Below, one piece after another: positions 16,273 to 26,172 of a DNA stretch of 64,000 nucleotides. The notes beneath the pieces are model-generated. The model was not told where the DNA came from. It ran no database searches and saw nothing but the letters and a program-made list of their open reading frames with translations. The translations under genes and the position numbers were made by a program. Each line of letters begins with the position of its first letter. Positions within the stretch are counted from its first letter, which is position 1. The stretch comes from Rosistilla oblonga (GTDB taxonomy: Bacteria > Planctomycetota > Planctomycetia > Pirellulales > Pirellulaceae): NCBI RefSeq assembly GCF_007751715.1, contig NZ_CP036292.1, forward strand, positions 4,657,339-4,721,338, given 5' to 3'.

Positions 16273-16947
16273 GTGTCTCAACCTGCTACCCGCACCTCCC
16301 GGATCGTCAACCAATACCGACGCTACCTCGATGCGTCGGATTCACTCGACTTTTTCCGCACGGTCAACGAGTCCTACACGGTCGACACGCTGCTGACGCT
16401 GCTGCGCCGCGGCGACAGCGAATCGCGTCGGGCATCGGCGCTGGCGTTGAGCATGGTCGGCGACGTCCGTGCGACCGAGGCGTTGGGGCATCGATTGAGC
16501 GACCGCGATCGCGGCGTCCGATTGATCGCCGACGATGCCTTTCGAGCGATCTTGGTCCGCGATGCGGCACCATCGCACCATCAGAACCTATTGCAGGTGA
16601 TGCATCTGAACGACGGCGGCGAATTCGCCGCCGCCCTGACTCCCGCGATGATCCTTGTTCAGCAAGCCCCCCGCTATGCCGAAGCCCATCACCAACTGGC
16701 GATCGCTTATTTGGGACTGCAAGAATACGCGAGCGCCGATTGTGCCTTTAGGAATTGTTTGTGGCATTGCCGATTCCATTATTTGGCTTGGTCGGGACTG
16801 GCCGATTGTCGCCGCGCGATCGGCGATCAACGCGAAGCCTTAAAACATCTGCACCGCGCGATCGCAATCTGTCCCGATTTTGAATCGGCCCGAATTCAAG
16901 CCCGCGCGATCCGCCGCTCGCTGAATCGCAACCCGCCGACTCACTAG
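16273..16947 (+). CDS. HEAT-repeat and TPR-containing protein
   Basis: The 224-residue protein starts with GTG. Its first half has HEAT-like repeats (SYTVDTLLTLLRRGDSES, ALALSMVGDVRATEAL). The second half has TPR-like repeats (YAEAHHQLAIAYLGLQEY, LAWSGLADCRRAIGDQREAL, HLHRAIAICPDFESA). There is no signal peptide or membrane helix, so it should be cytoplasmic. Such mixed scaffolds bind other proteins; no partner is suggested by the neighbours. The start is supported mainly by the coding pattern beginning directly after it. Confidence 0.75.
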   Translation: MSQPATRTSRIVNQYRRYLDASDSLDFFRTVNESYTVDTLLTLLRRGDSESRRASALALSMVGDVRATEALGHRLSDRDRGVRLIADDAFRAILVRDAAPSHHQNLLQVMHLNDGGEFAAALTPAMILVQQAPRYAEAHHQLAIAYLGLQEYASADCAFRNCLWHCRFHYLAWSGLADCRRAIGDQREALKHLHRAIAICPDFESARIQARAIRRSLNRNPPTH

Positions 16948-17048
16948 AGCCGTCGACGAGAGGGCGTTCTTACACGGTCGACGTCAACAGGCGTCGACGT
17001 CGCGTATCCACGACCGAAGCGCGTCGGGAATCTATCCCCACGTGTCTG

Positions 17049-17567
17049 TTAATATTCGGTAATTCTTGGTCCTGCTGGGCTGCTCCCGAAGAGCTTCGCG
17101 AAGGCACTCAAAAGCTTGCGTCTCAAACACGAACGCTTTGACGCCGCGGTAGGAAACAGCGATCGAAAGGCGAGGCGATCTGTCTTGCGGTCGCAAAAGT
17201 CATCGAAGCCGCCCGAGAAGACGTGCGGGTTGGTGACGTTGCCATCGTGGTCTTTGATCACCAAACCAACAGTTTCCCAAGTCTTGGGATCGTGGACGAT
17301 CGCGTCTCCCCACTGATCGACCGGTTCAATTCGGAAGGAACACCAGAACATCTCTTCAACCCGCGGATCGGCCAGTGTCGCGACACATCGCGATTCGACA
17401 AAGAGGAAGTAGATCGGTGGCTTCATTTCATCGGCTGCAAAGAAATTTTGACCTTCGGGTGAGCCTGCTGAAATGCACCGGAACTCGCTTAGGATTAGGG
17501 GCTCGCAATTGCGAAGCTTCTTCTTGCATCGGTCTCTCCGAGTATTCGCAGGATCGAGAATCGGCAA
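17049..17567 (-). CDS. Hypothetical protein, 172 residues
   Basis: I do not recognise a family. The central part reads like a folded alpha/beta protein rather than a chance frame: KPPIYFLFVESRCVATL, FRIEPVDQWGDAIVHDP and GLVIKDHDGNVTNPHVFS. The N-terminal 30 residues are low-confidence; an internal ATG at 17426 (MKPPIYFLF) is an alternative start. The C-terminus is basic (KRSCLRRKLLSAFAKLFG). There is no signal peptide. The gene stands alone, between the HEAT/TPR gene and the convergent-facing end of the guaB operon. Confidence 0.5.
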   Translation of the reverse strand: MPILDPANTRRDRCKKKLRNCEPLILSEFRCISAGSPEGQNFFAADEMKPPIYFLFVESRCVATLADPRVEEMFWCSFRIEPVDQWGDAIVHDPKTWETVGLVIKDHDGNVTNPHVFSGGFDDFCDRKTDRLAFRSLFPTAASKRSCLRRKLLSAFAKLFGSSPAGPRITEY

Positions 17568-17694
17568 TCAAACCGCCAACTAGAAGTCCTAAAGCATACA
17601 CGCATCTCTACGAAAAAAGAGCGATCCCGCGGTCATACCGTGGAATCGCCCATCTCGTTTGCTTTTCGATCGGACTGCTACGCAGCGAGCGAAG

Positions 17695-19176
17695 TTACGG
17701 GATCAACCAGAACCCGCCGGCGACAACCGCCGCTTGGCTCAACGTTCCGCGGAGGCTCAGAGGAATCGGTGGCAACATGTAAGGAGCACAGTTGCCCGGT
17801 CGGTAATAGCCCAGGGCATATTGGCATTCGTCCGGTGCGTGGATGCCCATCTTGTACGGCAACACGGCGATGTTGACGAAGAAGTGAGCTGTCGAGATCA
17901 AAGGTTGCTTCAGCGGTCCGGCACTGTGACCGTAACGTTCCAGTTGAACCTCTTCGAAGTACAACGGGTTGTGGCACAGGTTGGAGGCCTTCCAGGTCAT
18001 CGTCGAAGGAACCCAGTTACGCGGTTGGTAAGCAACCTGAGCGATGCGGCATACGCGTGGCAAGCCCCATTCCTTCGACAGGAAGGCCAAATCGGCTTCG
18101 CTCAGTCGCGAGATGTCGATCTTTTGGGTGCCGCCCGATTCGGTGTGCAAGACAACATCTTGGTAGCTCAAATCGTACAGCGTTCCACGGCCCAACAACG
18201 ATCCGTCGACGCCTCGCCAATCACGAGGCTTTTGATTCTTCTCGAAGTCCGAACGCAGCTCGGCAAATTTTTTGTCGTCCAACACGTCGGGGCGATAGGC
18301 TGGCGAAATGTCCAACGAAATCCGGCTGATCGTGCGGCTGGCAACTTCCTGACGAAGGTCTTCGCAGGAGAGGTTGGTTCGCGGTTGAGGAGGCGTGATG
18401 CCAAATCCACGACGCGGCACAAAATCGGGTTCGGATTCAGGTTCGGTCGGTTGGGAATCTTCCTGGCGGTCCGAAGGACTGTCAGTCTCGCCGGCAGGGC
18501 CCCGCTTGAACGGGTTGTTATCCAGCATATCGAGCTTCGATTCATCGAGGTTGTCGCGCTGATCATTGGTCGGCGGCAACAACGGACTCGGTTGTTCGGG
18601 CTGCGGCGCGGGAGCAACAGCGGGTGGCAATTCCGGCGCCGCTTCGTTTGGCTGGCTCAGCTCGGGCATCCGCAACGCATCGGGGGCGTTGCCGCCAGCG
18701 GGAGGCGAAACCGGAGCGGGAGTCGCCGCTGGTGGTGCCTGAAATGGATTGCCGAAGACATCGTTGTCGAACGGGTCGGCATCGCTGCCGGGAGCTTGCC
18801 GGTTGGAGCCGGGTTGCTCGCCGAACAGATCGTCCGGGACCGCCCCTTCCTGTTGATAGGCAACACGCATCACGGGACCGTTGTCGGCGGACAAGTTGGT
18901 CTTGCTGCCCGAAGCAAAGGTGCGTGGCGCGACGCGATCCGAAGAACGCCATTGCAGCTTGTTTGGCTGGCTCGATGCCGGCTGCGGTTGGCTGGGCCGG
19001 CGGGCGACAACCGAAGTGTCGGATGTCGCGTTAGAAAAACTGGCATCAAACCGCGAAGCGGTTGTGGTGCGTGGAGCGGCTTGCGTTTGGGCCGCTCGGG
19101 GCGTGTCCCAAGTTACTTGAGCCTGGGCCGGGAGCGTCTCTAGAGCTGCCAGCGGCATGGCTGCCGCCAACGACAT
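17695..19176 (-). CDS. Secreted proline-rich planctomycete protein, downstream of guaB
   Basis: The 493-residue protein begins with a hydrophobic, alanine-rich export signal ending LPAQAQ, although it lacks the usual basic start. A long disordered region (residues about 20-240) is rich in Pro, Gln, Ala and Asp, with a repeated DPFDNDVFGNPF-type element. A folded C-terminal domain follows (SCEDLRQEVASRTISRISLDI, then the end region with HFFVNIAVLPYKMGIHAPDE). It starts 8 nt after the guaB stop, so it is probably co-transcribed with it. There is no obvious functional link to purine synthesis. An upstream extension inside guaB would add basic residues but offers no normal start codon. Function unknown. 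Confidence 0.75.
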   Translation of the reverse strand: MSLAAAMPLAALETLPAQAQVTWDTPRAAQTQAAPRTTTASRFDASFSNATSDTSVVARRPSQPQPASSQPNKLQWRSSDRVAPRTFASGSKTNLSADNGPVMRVAYQQEGAVPDDLFGEQPGSNRQAPGSDADPFDNDVFGNPFQAPPAATPAPVSPPAGGNAPDALRMPELSQPNEAAPELPPAVAPAPQPEQPSPLLPPTNDQRDNLDESKLDMLDNNPFKRGPAGETDSPSDRQEDSQPTEPESEPDFVPRRGFGITPPQPRTNLSCEDLRQEVASRTISRISLDISPAYRPDVLDDKKFAELRSDFEKNQKPRDWRGVDGSLLGRGTLYDLSYQDVVLHTESGGTQKIDISRLSEADLAFLSKEWGLPRVCRIAQVAYQPRNWVPSTMTWKASNLCHNPLYFEEVQLERYGHSAGPLKQPLISTAHFFVNIAVLPYKMGIHAPDECQYALGYYRPGNCAPYMLPPIPLSLRGTLSQAAVVAGGFWLIP

Positions 19177-19183
19177 CCATCGA

Positions 19184-20665
19184 CTAATTCGAATCGCCCG
19201 AGTGATGAACTTCGGGGCTGTAATTCGGTGCTTCCTGCGTAATCGCGATATCATGCGGATGGTTCTCCCGGACGGTTGCAGCCGAGACTTTGATGAAGCG
19301 TGCGCGAGTCCGCAGCTCCTCAATCGTCTGTGTGCCGATGTAACCCATCCCTGCCCGCAAACCGCCAACCAATTGGAAGACGTATTCGCTAAGCGGTCCC
19401 TTAAACGGAACGCGGCCCTCGACTCCTTCGGGGACCAGCTTTCCACTCTCGGTCGCGCTCTGACGATATCGCTCGCTCGAACCCTGAGCCATTGCACCGA
19501 TCGATCCCATGCCACGGTACGCTTTAAACGTCCGCCCTTGGTACAGGATCATCTTTCCGGGGCTTTCGGTCAGACCGGCAAACAAGCTGCCAATCATCAC
19601 GACTTTTGCACCCGCTGCAATCGCCTTGGTTATGTCTCCGCTGAATCGAATACCGCCATCGGCAATGATGGGAATGTTTCTTTCATTTGCAACGCGAGCA
19701 GCTTCCATGATCGCTGTCACTTGAGGGACACCAACGCCACTGATCACGCGAGTCGTGCAGATCGAACCAGGTCCGATCCCCACCTTAATCGCGTCGACGC
19801 CAGCATCGATCAAATCGCGAGCTCCGTCGGCCGTAGCCACGTTGCCTGCGATCAAGTCGATCTGCCATTGTTGCTTAAGTTTCTTGACGGTCTCGATAAC
19901 GTTCTTCGAATGTCCATGAGCACTATCAACCGTGAGGATGTCGACCCCTTGGTTGATCAGGCTTTCGGCACGCTCGTAATCGTGCACACCGATCGCCGCC
20001 CCGACCCGCAATCGGCCTTGGCCGTCTTTGCTGGCGCTGGGGAAACGCTGCATCATGTCGATGTCTTTGATCGTTATAAGTCCCGTCAGTATCCTTTCTT
20101 CGTCAACCAGCAAAAGCTTCTCTACTCTTTTTTCCGTTAATATCCGCTCAGCTTCCTCAAGCGTTACATTCCCTACAGCCGTCACTAAGTTCTCATGAGT
20201 CATGACTTCGCTGATTAGGCGGTCTGGCGACTCTAGGAAACGAAGATCTCGCCGGGTCAAGATCCCCGCCAGCTTGCCGTCGGCGTAGACGATCGGGATC
20301 CCCGAGACGTTTTTCTGGTCCATCAGCTCTTGTGCGCGGCTGACCTTTTCGTCGGGGTGGAGCGTGACGGGATCAAAAATGATTCCGTTGGCGCTCCGTT
20401 TCACCTTCAACACCTCTTCGGTCTGCGCTTCGATCGAGAGGTTCTTGTGGATAACTCCGAGCCCCCCAACCTTGGCCAATGCGATCGCCATCTCGCTCTC
20501 GGTGACCGTGTCCATCGGCGAACTGATAAGCGGAATTTGCAGCCGAATATTGGACGTAAGGTGTGTGCTGGTATCGACTTCCGACGGAACAACGGCGCTG
20601 TATTGGGGCGTCAGCAGCACGTCGTCGAACGTAAAGCCTTCTTGGATCAGTTTCTCTTGGGACAT
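19184..20665 (-). CDS. guaB: Inosine-5'-monophosphate dehydrogenase
   Basis: GuaB oxidises IMP to XMP with NAD, the rate-limiting step of guanine nucleotide synthesis. The 493-residue protein has the N-terminal [13 protein letters not shown] and [10 protein letters not shown], a pair of CBS domains (about residues 90-200), the catalytic-cysteine loop [11 protein letters not shown], the phosphate-binding [12 protein letters not shown], and the flap ([11 protein letters not shown]). ATG at 20665 (MSQEKLI) is preferred to 20701, because a good promoter at 20711-20739 would put the transcript start only a few nt from 20701. The next gene follows after 7 nt. The C-terminal tail is slightly longer than usual. 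Confidence 0.97.
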   Translation of the reverse strand: MSQEKLIQEGFTFDDVLLTPQYSAVVPSEVDTSTHLTSNIRLQIPLISSPMDTVTESEMAIALAKVGGLGVIHKNLSIEAQTEEVLKVKRSANGIIFDPVTLHPDEKVSRAQELMDQKNVSGIPIVYADGKLAGILTRRDLRFLESPDRLISEVMTHENLVTAVGNVTLEEAERILTEKRVEKLLLVDEERILTGLITIKDIDMMQRFPSASKDGQGRLRVGAAIGVHDYERAESLINQGVDILTVDSAHGHSKNVIETVKKLKQQWQIDLIAGNVATADGARDLIDAGVDAIKVGIGPGSICTTRVISGVGVPQVTAIMEAARVANERNIPIIADGGIRFSGDITKAIAAGAKVVMIGSLFAGLTESPGKMILYQGRTFKAYRGMGSIGAMAQGSSERYRQSATESGKLVPEGVEGRVPFKGPLSEYVFQLVGGLRAGMGYIGTQTIEELRTRARFIKVSAATVRENHPHDIAITQEAPNYSPEVHHSGDSN

Positions 20666-20710
20666 CGCATCAAAGATCGGTTTGGGGGGATCGGGCAACA
20701 ATCATGGTCG

Positions 20711-20739
20711 ATTATGGAGCCACCTGCCCAAAGTGGCAA
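20711..20739 (-). promoter_or_regulatory. Probable housekeeping promoter of guaB
   Basis: On the minus strand, TTGCCA (20739-20734) and CATAAT (20716-20711) are separated by 17 nt; each differs from the sigma-70 consensus at one position. The predicted transcript start is near 20704, giving a leader of about 40 nt to the chosen guaB start. Confidence 0.65.
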
Positions 20740-21075
20740 CGCCCAACAAACACAAACACGTTTGCTGCAAAGAGGAATCCGCAGCGTTCACCCGCCCCCG
20801 ACGGGGAGGTCCGAATGCCGATCCAGACATTGCCAGCAGAGCCGTTTCCGGGCGATCGAACGACAGCCGCCGCATCAGCATCGCCCGCGAGACTCAGAAA
20901 GCCTGGGCCTTTCCCAAACCGGTCTCAGGCCGCTGGTGGCTGAAAACGCGACGCCGACTGACCACCAATTTCGGTGATCGCTATCCGCAAGGTTGCGGGT
21001 TGCGAGGCGGGTTTGCGCCTATTGTTTATGCCCCCCCTAACCGAATCAAGTATCCACACATGGGAATGACAAACG
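20740..21075. other. Intergenic region between guaB and the small membrane protein
   Basis: These 336 nt contain no supported gene. Apart from the guaB promoter at its edge, only a short GC-rich hairpin (CCCCGACGGGG, near 20808) was noticed. Overlapping open frames have no start signals or recognisable translation. Confidence 0.4.
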
Positions 21076-21366
21076 ATGCAATTTTTACCGCTGATCATTC
21101 AGCTTGTGACCGGAGCGGTTGGTGGCAATCTAACCGGATCCCTCTTTAAAAAGCTTGATCTAGGCCTGATCGGCAATTCGATCGCCGGGATTCTCGGCGG
21201 CGGCTTGGGAGGCCAATTGTTGGGGATGCTTGGAATCGCAGCGGCGCCCGGCGGATCGCTCGATATCGGCACGGTCCTCGGCAGCATTGCCTCCGGCGGC
21301 GTTGGTGGGGGAGTGCTGATGGTGATCGTCGGCTTGATCAAATCGGTACTGCTGAAAGGCAAGTAG
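21076..21366 (+). CDS. Small glycine-rich membrane protein
   Basis: The 96-residue protein is almost entirely hydrophobic, with two or three segments (MQFLPLIIQLVTGAVGG; IAGILGGGLGGQLLGML; GGGVLMVIVGLIKSVLL) and a basic end (KGK). The glycine patterns resemble transglycosylase-associated/YeaQ-like small membrane proteins, but the match is only general. It stands alone between the guaB promoter region and the 3' end of the TolC-like gene. Function is unknown. Confidence 0.7.
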   Translation: MQFLPLIIQLVTGAVGGNLTGSLFKKLDLGLIGNSIAGILGGGLGGQLLGMLGIAAAPGGSLDIGTVLGSIASGGVGGGVLMVIVGLIKSVLLKGK

Positions 21367-21421
21367 CTTTCCAACGCTGTTTTTCCGCGGCGTAATTGGA
21401 ACCACGTTCCGGCGTCGATGA

Positions 21422-23734
21422 TTACCTGGCGGTCCCTCGAGCCGGTTCAAAATCGCTGACACGATATTGGCTGACCTCTTCGGATTGCAACAGCGTGCCG
21501 GTGGCGCGATGTAGGTTTCCGATACTCAGATTGTAGGTCAGCTGACTCTGCAAATATTCGAACTCCGCTTGTGCAACGCGTTCCTGGGCATCGAGCAGAT
21601 TTTCCAAGGCAAAGCTTCCAGTGACGGCATCGTTCATATTGCGTTGCCAGCGCTGCATGAGAGTCTCCAGTTGCCGCGTTCGCGCCTGTTGCGCCTCGAA
21701 CTTTGCAGTCATCTCGCGCTGCGAGGTTTGCAATTCGCGGACCGCGATTTCGACTTCCAACTGAACCGTCGAAAGCGTCGATTTGTATTGGTACTGCAAT
21801 TGGCTCAGCTCCAACATTCGGCGGCGGTTGCGAAATTTCGCGCCGCGATTTCCGACTGGTAATTCGTATTCGAATCCCACTCCATAGCTGCCCGCTCCGG
21901 TATCGAACTGGCGTGCCAGCGAAGCGGCGACGTCGCCATCGCCTTGCAAACCACTGACATACGCTTCGGTGACGAGGTTCAGCACCGGCAGCAGTTCGTG
22001 TTTGGACATATTCAATCGCACGCTGGCCGATTTGATCTGTTTGATCGCTTGCGAGATCTCGGGGCGGTTCTGAACCGCGAGTGCCCGCTGGAGTTCCATG
22101 TCGACCAGATAGGTTTCGATCGATGGTGGTTCGGCAGGGATCAGCTCGCAGGCGTCCGAAGTGTCGAGCGCCGGATCGTTGACCAAAGCGCGGATCTTGC
22201 TCTCCGCATTGACGACTGCCGATTGAGCCCGGAACAAATCCGAACGACGTTGCGCGAGCGTTGCTTGGGCCGAAACAAGTTGACTCTCCGATGCGTCCAG
22301 TTGAGCCCGCAATTCCAACTGTCGCGCGATCTCGGCGGCTCGCTGATACGATTGCAGCTTCTGAAGCAACACGCCTCGTTCCAGGTAGAGTTCCCAGTAG
22401 CTGCGCATAACTTCCAGAAGGTGTCCCTGCAGCTGGCGTTGAAATTCGTCGTCGGCTTGTCGGCGGTCGATCTGAGCCAACACGGTGATCGAGTTGTTGT
22501 AGACGGTGCCGCGGCCACGCATCAACGGCTGGCTCATCCGCAATGTCAACTGCGATGTTCCCTGCGGTGCGGGGACAAAAAAGTTGGAGTTGTTATCTTG
22601 CCAGCCGAGCCGCTGGGACATTTCAACTTGTGCACCGCTGTGAGTCTGACGGCGCAATCCGGCGGCTCCCGACAGATTATGGTCGTTGAATCGCGTGGCG
22701 TTACCGCCAACTGTTAGAGTGCTGCCAACGGGATCGCTGATGTCGTCCCAGCGGTTGCTGAGGAACGAATTCCAATCGAAGGCGGCATCAGCTTCGCCGA
22801 CGGTTGTTGCACGAATCAACGGCAACTTTGAAAAGACCTTGATTTGATTCGAGTGATTCAACGCACCGACGATCAATTGTTCCAGCGTCACCGACAGCGG
22901 CGACGTATCGGGCCGCAGCGGTCGAGCCACAAGCGCTTCCCACCAAGGCGTATCGATGGGGACCAACAGCAGTTCATCGGTTGCAGCGGGGGCCGCCTCG
23001 GGATTCCCCGGGGGCAACGGCACTGCCGCTTGCTGCCCCTGGGGACTCACCGACCGTAACGGTGGCAGGAGCTCTGCCGGTAATTGAGGTTCGGTATTTT
23101 GTGGCGCCACGACCGGCGGGTGAAGCTGCGACCGGGGAGCCATCGAGACCTGAGTCGCCGTTGGCGCAGGTTGCACAGGCGACGCCGTCGGCGCCTGAAA
23201 TGTGTGCAGCGAAGCGACTCGCGGTTCGGGAAACAGTCGCTCCGGAAGCGGTTCAGGTGTCGGTTCGGGTTTGATATTGCGCGACGCTACCCGATCAGGT
23301 TCGCGTTGAACCAGCACGATCACCGCCGTGTCGTCGTCTGGATTTTCAGGCTTCGGACATGGCGAAGAATCGGGATAAATGCGATGCCGCACTGGCGGGT
23401 AATCGGTGGGGAGATTCTTTACCGGTTCGATGGCGGGATCGCGGAACAGACTTGGATCGACCTTCTTCACATCGGGACGATCTGCCGACGCGGGCGAAGC
23501 GTTTTGTGCAACGGTGACAACATCGTTCTCGGGACGGTATTCCAACTGACGGCTGCGGGTCGATAACCCCTTGGGCGACCAGAGTTCTGAGGGCTGCGCG
23601 GTCGACTGTTGAATCGATTCACTTCCTTCGGAGGCGATCGGTTGCGTGGAGCGGTCGATACGTTGGGCGCATAGCTCTCCGCTGATTCCGATCGCGATCG
23701 CGATGGCGCTCAGAAGGCTACGGTACCGTTGCAT
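21422..23734 (-). CDS. TolC-like outer-membrane efflux protein with long proline-rich N-terminal extension
   Basis: The 770-residue precursor has a signal peptide (MQRYRSLLSAIAIAIGIS, ending CAQ). About 250 residues rich in Pro, Gln and Glu follow, then a domain of about 450 residues with the alternating long helices of TolC (for example RSYWELYLERGVLLQKL, ALAVQNRPEISQAIKQI, YELPVGNRGAKFRNRRR). It should form the outer-membrane duct of the export machine encoded upstream in the same operon. The extension is unusual for TolC; it could span the periplasm or bind the wall. The frame is open upstream to 24049, overlapping the previous gene, but the signal peptide fixes the start. Confidence 0.88.
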   Translation of the reverse strand: MQRYRSLLSAIAIAIGISGELCAQRIDRSTQPIASEGSESIQQSTAQPSELWSPKGLSTRSRQLEYRPENDVVTVAQNASPASADRPDVKKVDPSLFRDPAIEPVKNLPTDYPPVRHRIYPDSSPCPKPENPDDDTAVIVLVQREPDRVASRNIKPEPTPEPLPERLFPEPRVASLHTFQAPTASPVQPAPTATQVSMAPRSQLHPPVVAPQNTEPQLPAELLPPLRSVSPQGQQAAVPLPPGNPEAAPAATDELLLVPIDTPWWEALVARPLRPDTSPLSVTLEQLIVGALNHSNQIKVFSKLPLIRATTVGEADAAFDWNSFLSNRWDDISDPVGSTLTVGGNATRFNDHNLSGAAGLRRQTHSGAQVEMSQRLGWQDNNSNFFVPAPQGTSQLTLRMSQPLMRGRGTVYNNSITVLAQIDRRQADDEFQRQLQGHLLEVMRSYWELYLERGVLLQKLQSYQRAAEIARQLELRAQLDASESQLVSAQATLAQRRSDLFRAQSAVVNAESKIRALVNDPALDTSDACELIPAEPPSIETYLVDMELQRALAVQNRPEISQAIKQIKSASVRLNMSKHELLPVLNLVTEAYVSGLQGDGDVAASLARQFDTGAGSYGVGFEYELPVGNRGAKFRNRRRMLELSQLQYQYKSTLSTVQLEVEIAVRELQTSQREMTAKFEAQQARTRQLETLMQRWQRNMNDAVTGSFALENLLDAQERVAQAEFEYLQSQLTYNLSIGNLHRATGTLLQSEEVSQYRVSDFEPARGTAR

Positions 23735-23867
23735 TGGAGTGTCCGAAATATTGGGAGTGGCTAAGTGACCTTGGCAACATATCGGTTTACTAGGCAAGCA
23801 ATCGCCAGCCCTAGCAAAACTCCCTGAACAACGGCTGCAGATGCGAAAACCGCTATAGACCGCAGCC

Positions 23868-26102
23868 TCACCCCGATTGGAGTGTTTGCCGCCGCCTGGC
23901 GTCCCATTTGCAAACCAGATCCCACAGCACTGCGGCGACAGTACCGCGGTGCGAGCGAAAGCCAACCCAACCGGTTGCCCCGAGCTGATTCTGCAGCATG
24001 CTTTGATCGACCCGCACAGTCGCTGCAAAGTAGGTCTCGGTCGCTTCAAAGCCGCGAGATTCGGGATCGTCCGACGCGTCGACCGCGATCCCTTTCTCGG
24101 ATCGGCCGTCCCCTGGATCGTTGGTGGAGGTCGCGATCGCGCCCCCCGCCGCTGCGCTTAACGCGTCGTGGGATAGATGTGTGTCGCCGCGCGGATCGAC
24201 GTGTTCCAAGCAACCTTCGCTCCCCGGGCTGCCATCGATTTGGACGCGGACATCCTGACCGACTCGCGAGACGAAATATTCGAGTTCTCGCTGCGGCACG
24301 AGCGCGCGAACTCGCCGCCGGCCCGCAGGCCCCAGCGTCATCAAGGATTCGCCGGTCGCAACGTAGGTTCCCTGCAACGATTCGATCGCGTCGCCGATCA
24401 CAATTCCGGAATCGGACGCCCGGATCACCAGGTTCGCTAGCATCTGCCTGCGATCTTCCAGTTGAGCTTCGATCGCGGCAAGCTGTTGCAGTTCCACTTC
24501 GCATGCCGCCGTCCGATGCGATGCAGCATAGACGCGAGCGCGGACCTGTGATTGTTCGGCTTGCGCGGCCAGCTCGGCTGTCTTCCATTGCAGCGGCTGG
24601 TTTTCAAGTTCCACCAGCACCTGGCCGGCGCGAACGTATTGACCGCTGCGGACAGCGACACGTTTGACAAAGCCCTTTGTCGGGGCGCGAACTTGAACCA
24701 TCGGTTCATAGTCGACAATCGCAGGGACTCGCGAGTGGCCGTACCACGGCAGCGACAGAATGCTAGCAACAAGAAGCGACACGATCGCAATCGCTTTGCC
24801 AAACTGTCGGCGGTCCGGCTGGCAACTGCTGGTGCCCCAAATCAGAAAATGGATCGCCTTGGCCAACGGCAAGACAAACCAAAGCACCGCGGCAAACATT
24901 GCCAACACCAGCCCCGCGCCCCACAGCATCCGTTCGGCAGCGATCAACAAAGCAACACACATCGCGATCCGCCAGATCAAAGCGGCAACGCCATAGCCGG
25001 CGACGAACCACGGCCAACGTAGCTGTCCGTGTGGCATGCTGCCATCGATTCCGAAAAAGAACTTCCGCGCCGCGGTACGCAACATCTGACTGGCGTGCGT
25101 GGCGAGGTTCGGCATTCCCAGCCAGTCGGTCAGGATGTAGTAGGCATCGAACCGCATCAATGGATTGGCGTTGAACAACAATGTGATCAAGCTGCCCGAA
25201 AGCATGACGTTAAACGCGTGTTGCGTCACCAGCGGCGAAGACGATCGGCTCCACAAAATCGCCGCCAACGCAGCTATCATCAATTCAGCCATCACGCCAG
25301 CGGCCGATGTCAGAATCCGGTGCAATCGCGAGCGGAATCGCCAAGCCGACGTAACGTCTACGTAGGGGAGCGGAATCAGCATGAATAAGATGATGCCAAA
25401 CTCGCGAATCGATCCGCCAAACCGTTTGCAGGCCAACCCGTGCGCCGATTCGTGAACCAGTTTCAATAGAAACCAAGTCGCTGCGAGCCAGATCCAATTG
25501 TTCCGGTCGATCACAGTTTGGGCCGATTGGTCGATCCGATCCGCAGCACCCAACAGCGACATCAGGCCGAATCCAAGGACCAGCATCCAGACTAAAAATC
25601 CGAACGGCGAAAACCACCATCCTAACAGTGGAGCGATCGCCCCGATTGCCCGATCGGGATTGCCCAGCCGCAGTTTCGGACTGATCGGACTCAGACTGGC
25701 CAATCGTTTCCGCAACCGCTCCCGCCCTCCCTGCTGTGCCATTCGGCAGGAGGATAGTGATGCGGGAGTCGACGCCAATTGATTTTCGACTAACCACCGA
25801 CACAGTCCCGCCATCTCGTGATCGGCGAGTGCTTCAGCAGCCAACGCCGAGGAGGCCAATCCATGGGCTTCGGCGATGGAAACGTAGCCATCGAGCAGCG
25901 AGATGAACGTGAACTCCGAGATTCCCACGCGATAGAACTTCGTCCGCACGGGATCTTCGATCAAATACGTATCGGCAGATCCATCGTGTTGCAACGTAAA
26001 CCGCAGATCGTCGCGCAGCGTCAGCACGACGCCGCCCAGATCGACGCAACTGTGCTGCGCGTCAGGCGAGAGCGAATCGGATGTTGCCGTCAAGGATCCC
26101 AT
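23868..26102 (-). CDS. PqqD-like / peptidase M50 / HlyD fusion membrane protein
   Basis: This 744-residue protein joins three modules. Residues 20-110 resemble PqqD-type peptide-recognition domains (LTLRDDLRFTLQHDG, VGISEFTFISLLDG). Residues 150-450 form a multi-helix membrane domain with the site-2 protease motif HESAH (217-221) and the partner motif NANPLMRFDAYY, whose Asp319 would be the third zinc ligand. After a last helix near residue 445, a HlyD/biotinyl-lipoyl adaptor follows (VQVRAPTKGFVKRV, GQYVRAGQVLVELEN, then a hairpin and VIRASDSGIVIG). The metal site looks intact, so proteolysis during export is possible. It lies between the GAF-HlyD gene and the TolC gene. Confidence 0.88.
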   Translation of the reverse strand: MGSLTATSDSLSPDAQHSCVDLGGVVLTLRDDLRFTLQHDGSADTYLIEDPVRTKFYRVGISEFTFISLLDGYVSIAEAHGLASSALAAEALADHEMAGLCRWLVENQLASTPASLSSCRMAQQGGRERLRKRLASLSPISPKLRLGNPDRAIGAIAPLLGWWFSPFGFLVWMLVLGFGLMSLLGAADRIDQSAQTVIDRNNWIWLAATWFLLKLVHESAHGLACKRFGGSIREFGIILFMLIPLPYVDVTSAWRFRSRLHRILTSAAGVMAELMIAALAAILWSRSSSPLVTQHAFNVMLSGSLITLLFNANPLMRFDAYYILTDWLGMPNLATHASQMLRTAARKFFFGIDGSMPHGQLRWPWFVAGYGVAALIWRIAMCVALLIAAERMLWGAGLVLAMFAAVLWFVLPLAKAIHFLIWGTSSCQPDRRQFGKAIAIVSLLVASILSLPWYGHSRVPAIVDYEPMVQVRAPTKGFVKRVAVRSGQYVRAGQVLVELENQPLQWKTAELAAQAEQSQVRARVYAASHRTAACEVELQQLAAIEAQLEDRRQMLANLVIRASDSGIVIGDAIESLQGTYVATGESLMTLGPAGRRRVRALVPQRELEYFVSRVGQDVRVQIDGSPGSEGCLEHVDPRGDTHLSHDALSAAAGGAIATSTNDPGDGRSEKGIAVDASDDPESRGFEATETYFAATVRVDQSMLQNQLGATGWVGFRSHRGTVAAVLWDLVCKWDARRRQTLQSG

Positions 26103-26172
26103 ACCGGCGTCTACCTTCTTGTTTGTTATTTCGCTGAGCGTCTAAAAACGAAGCGTCTACGGGAGCGCTGGT

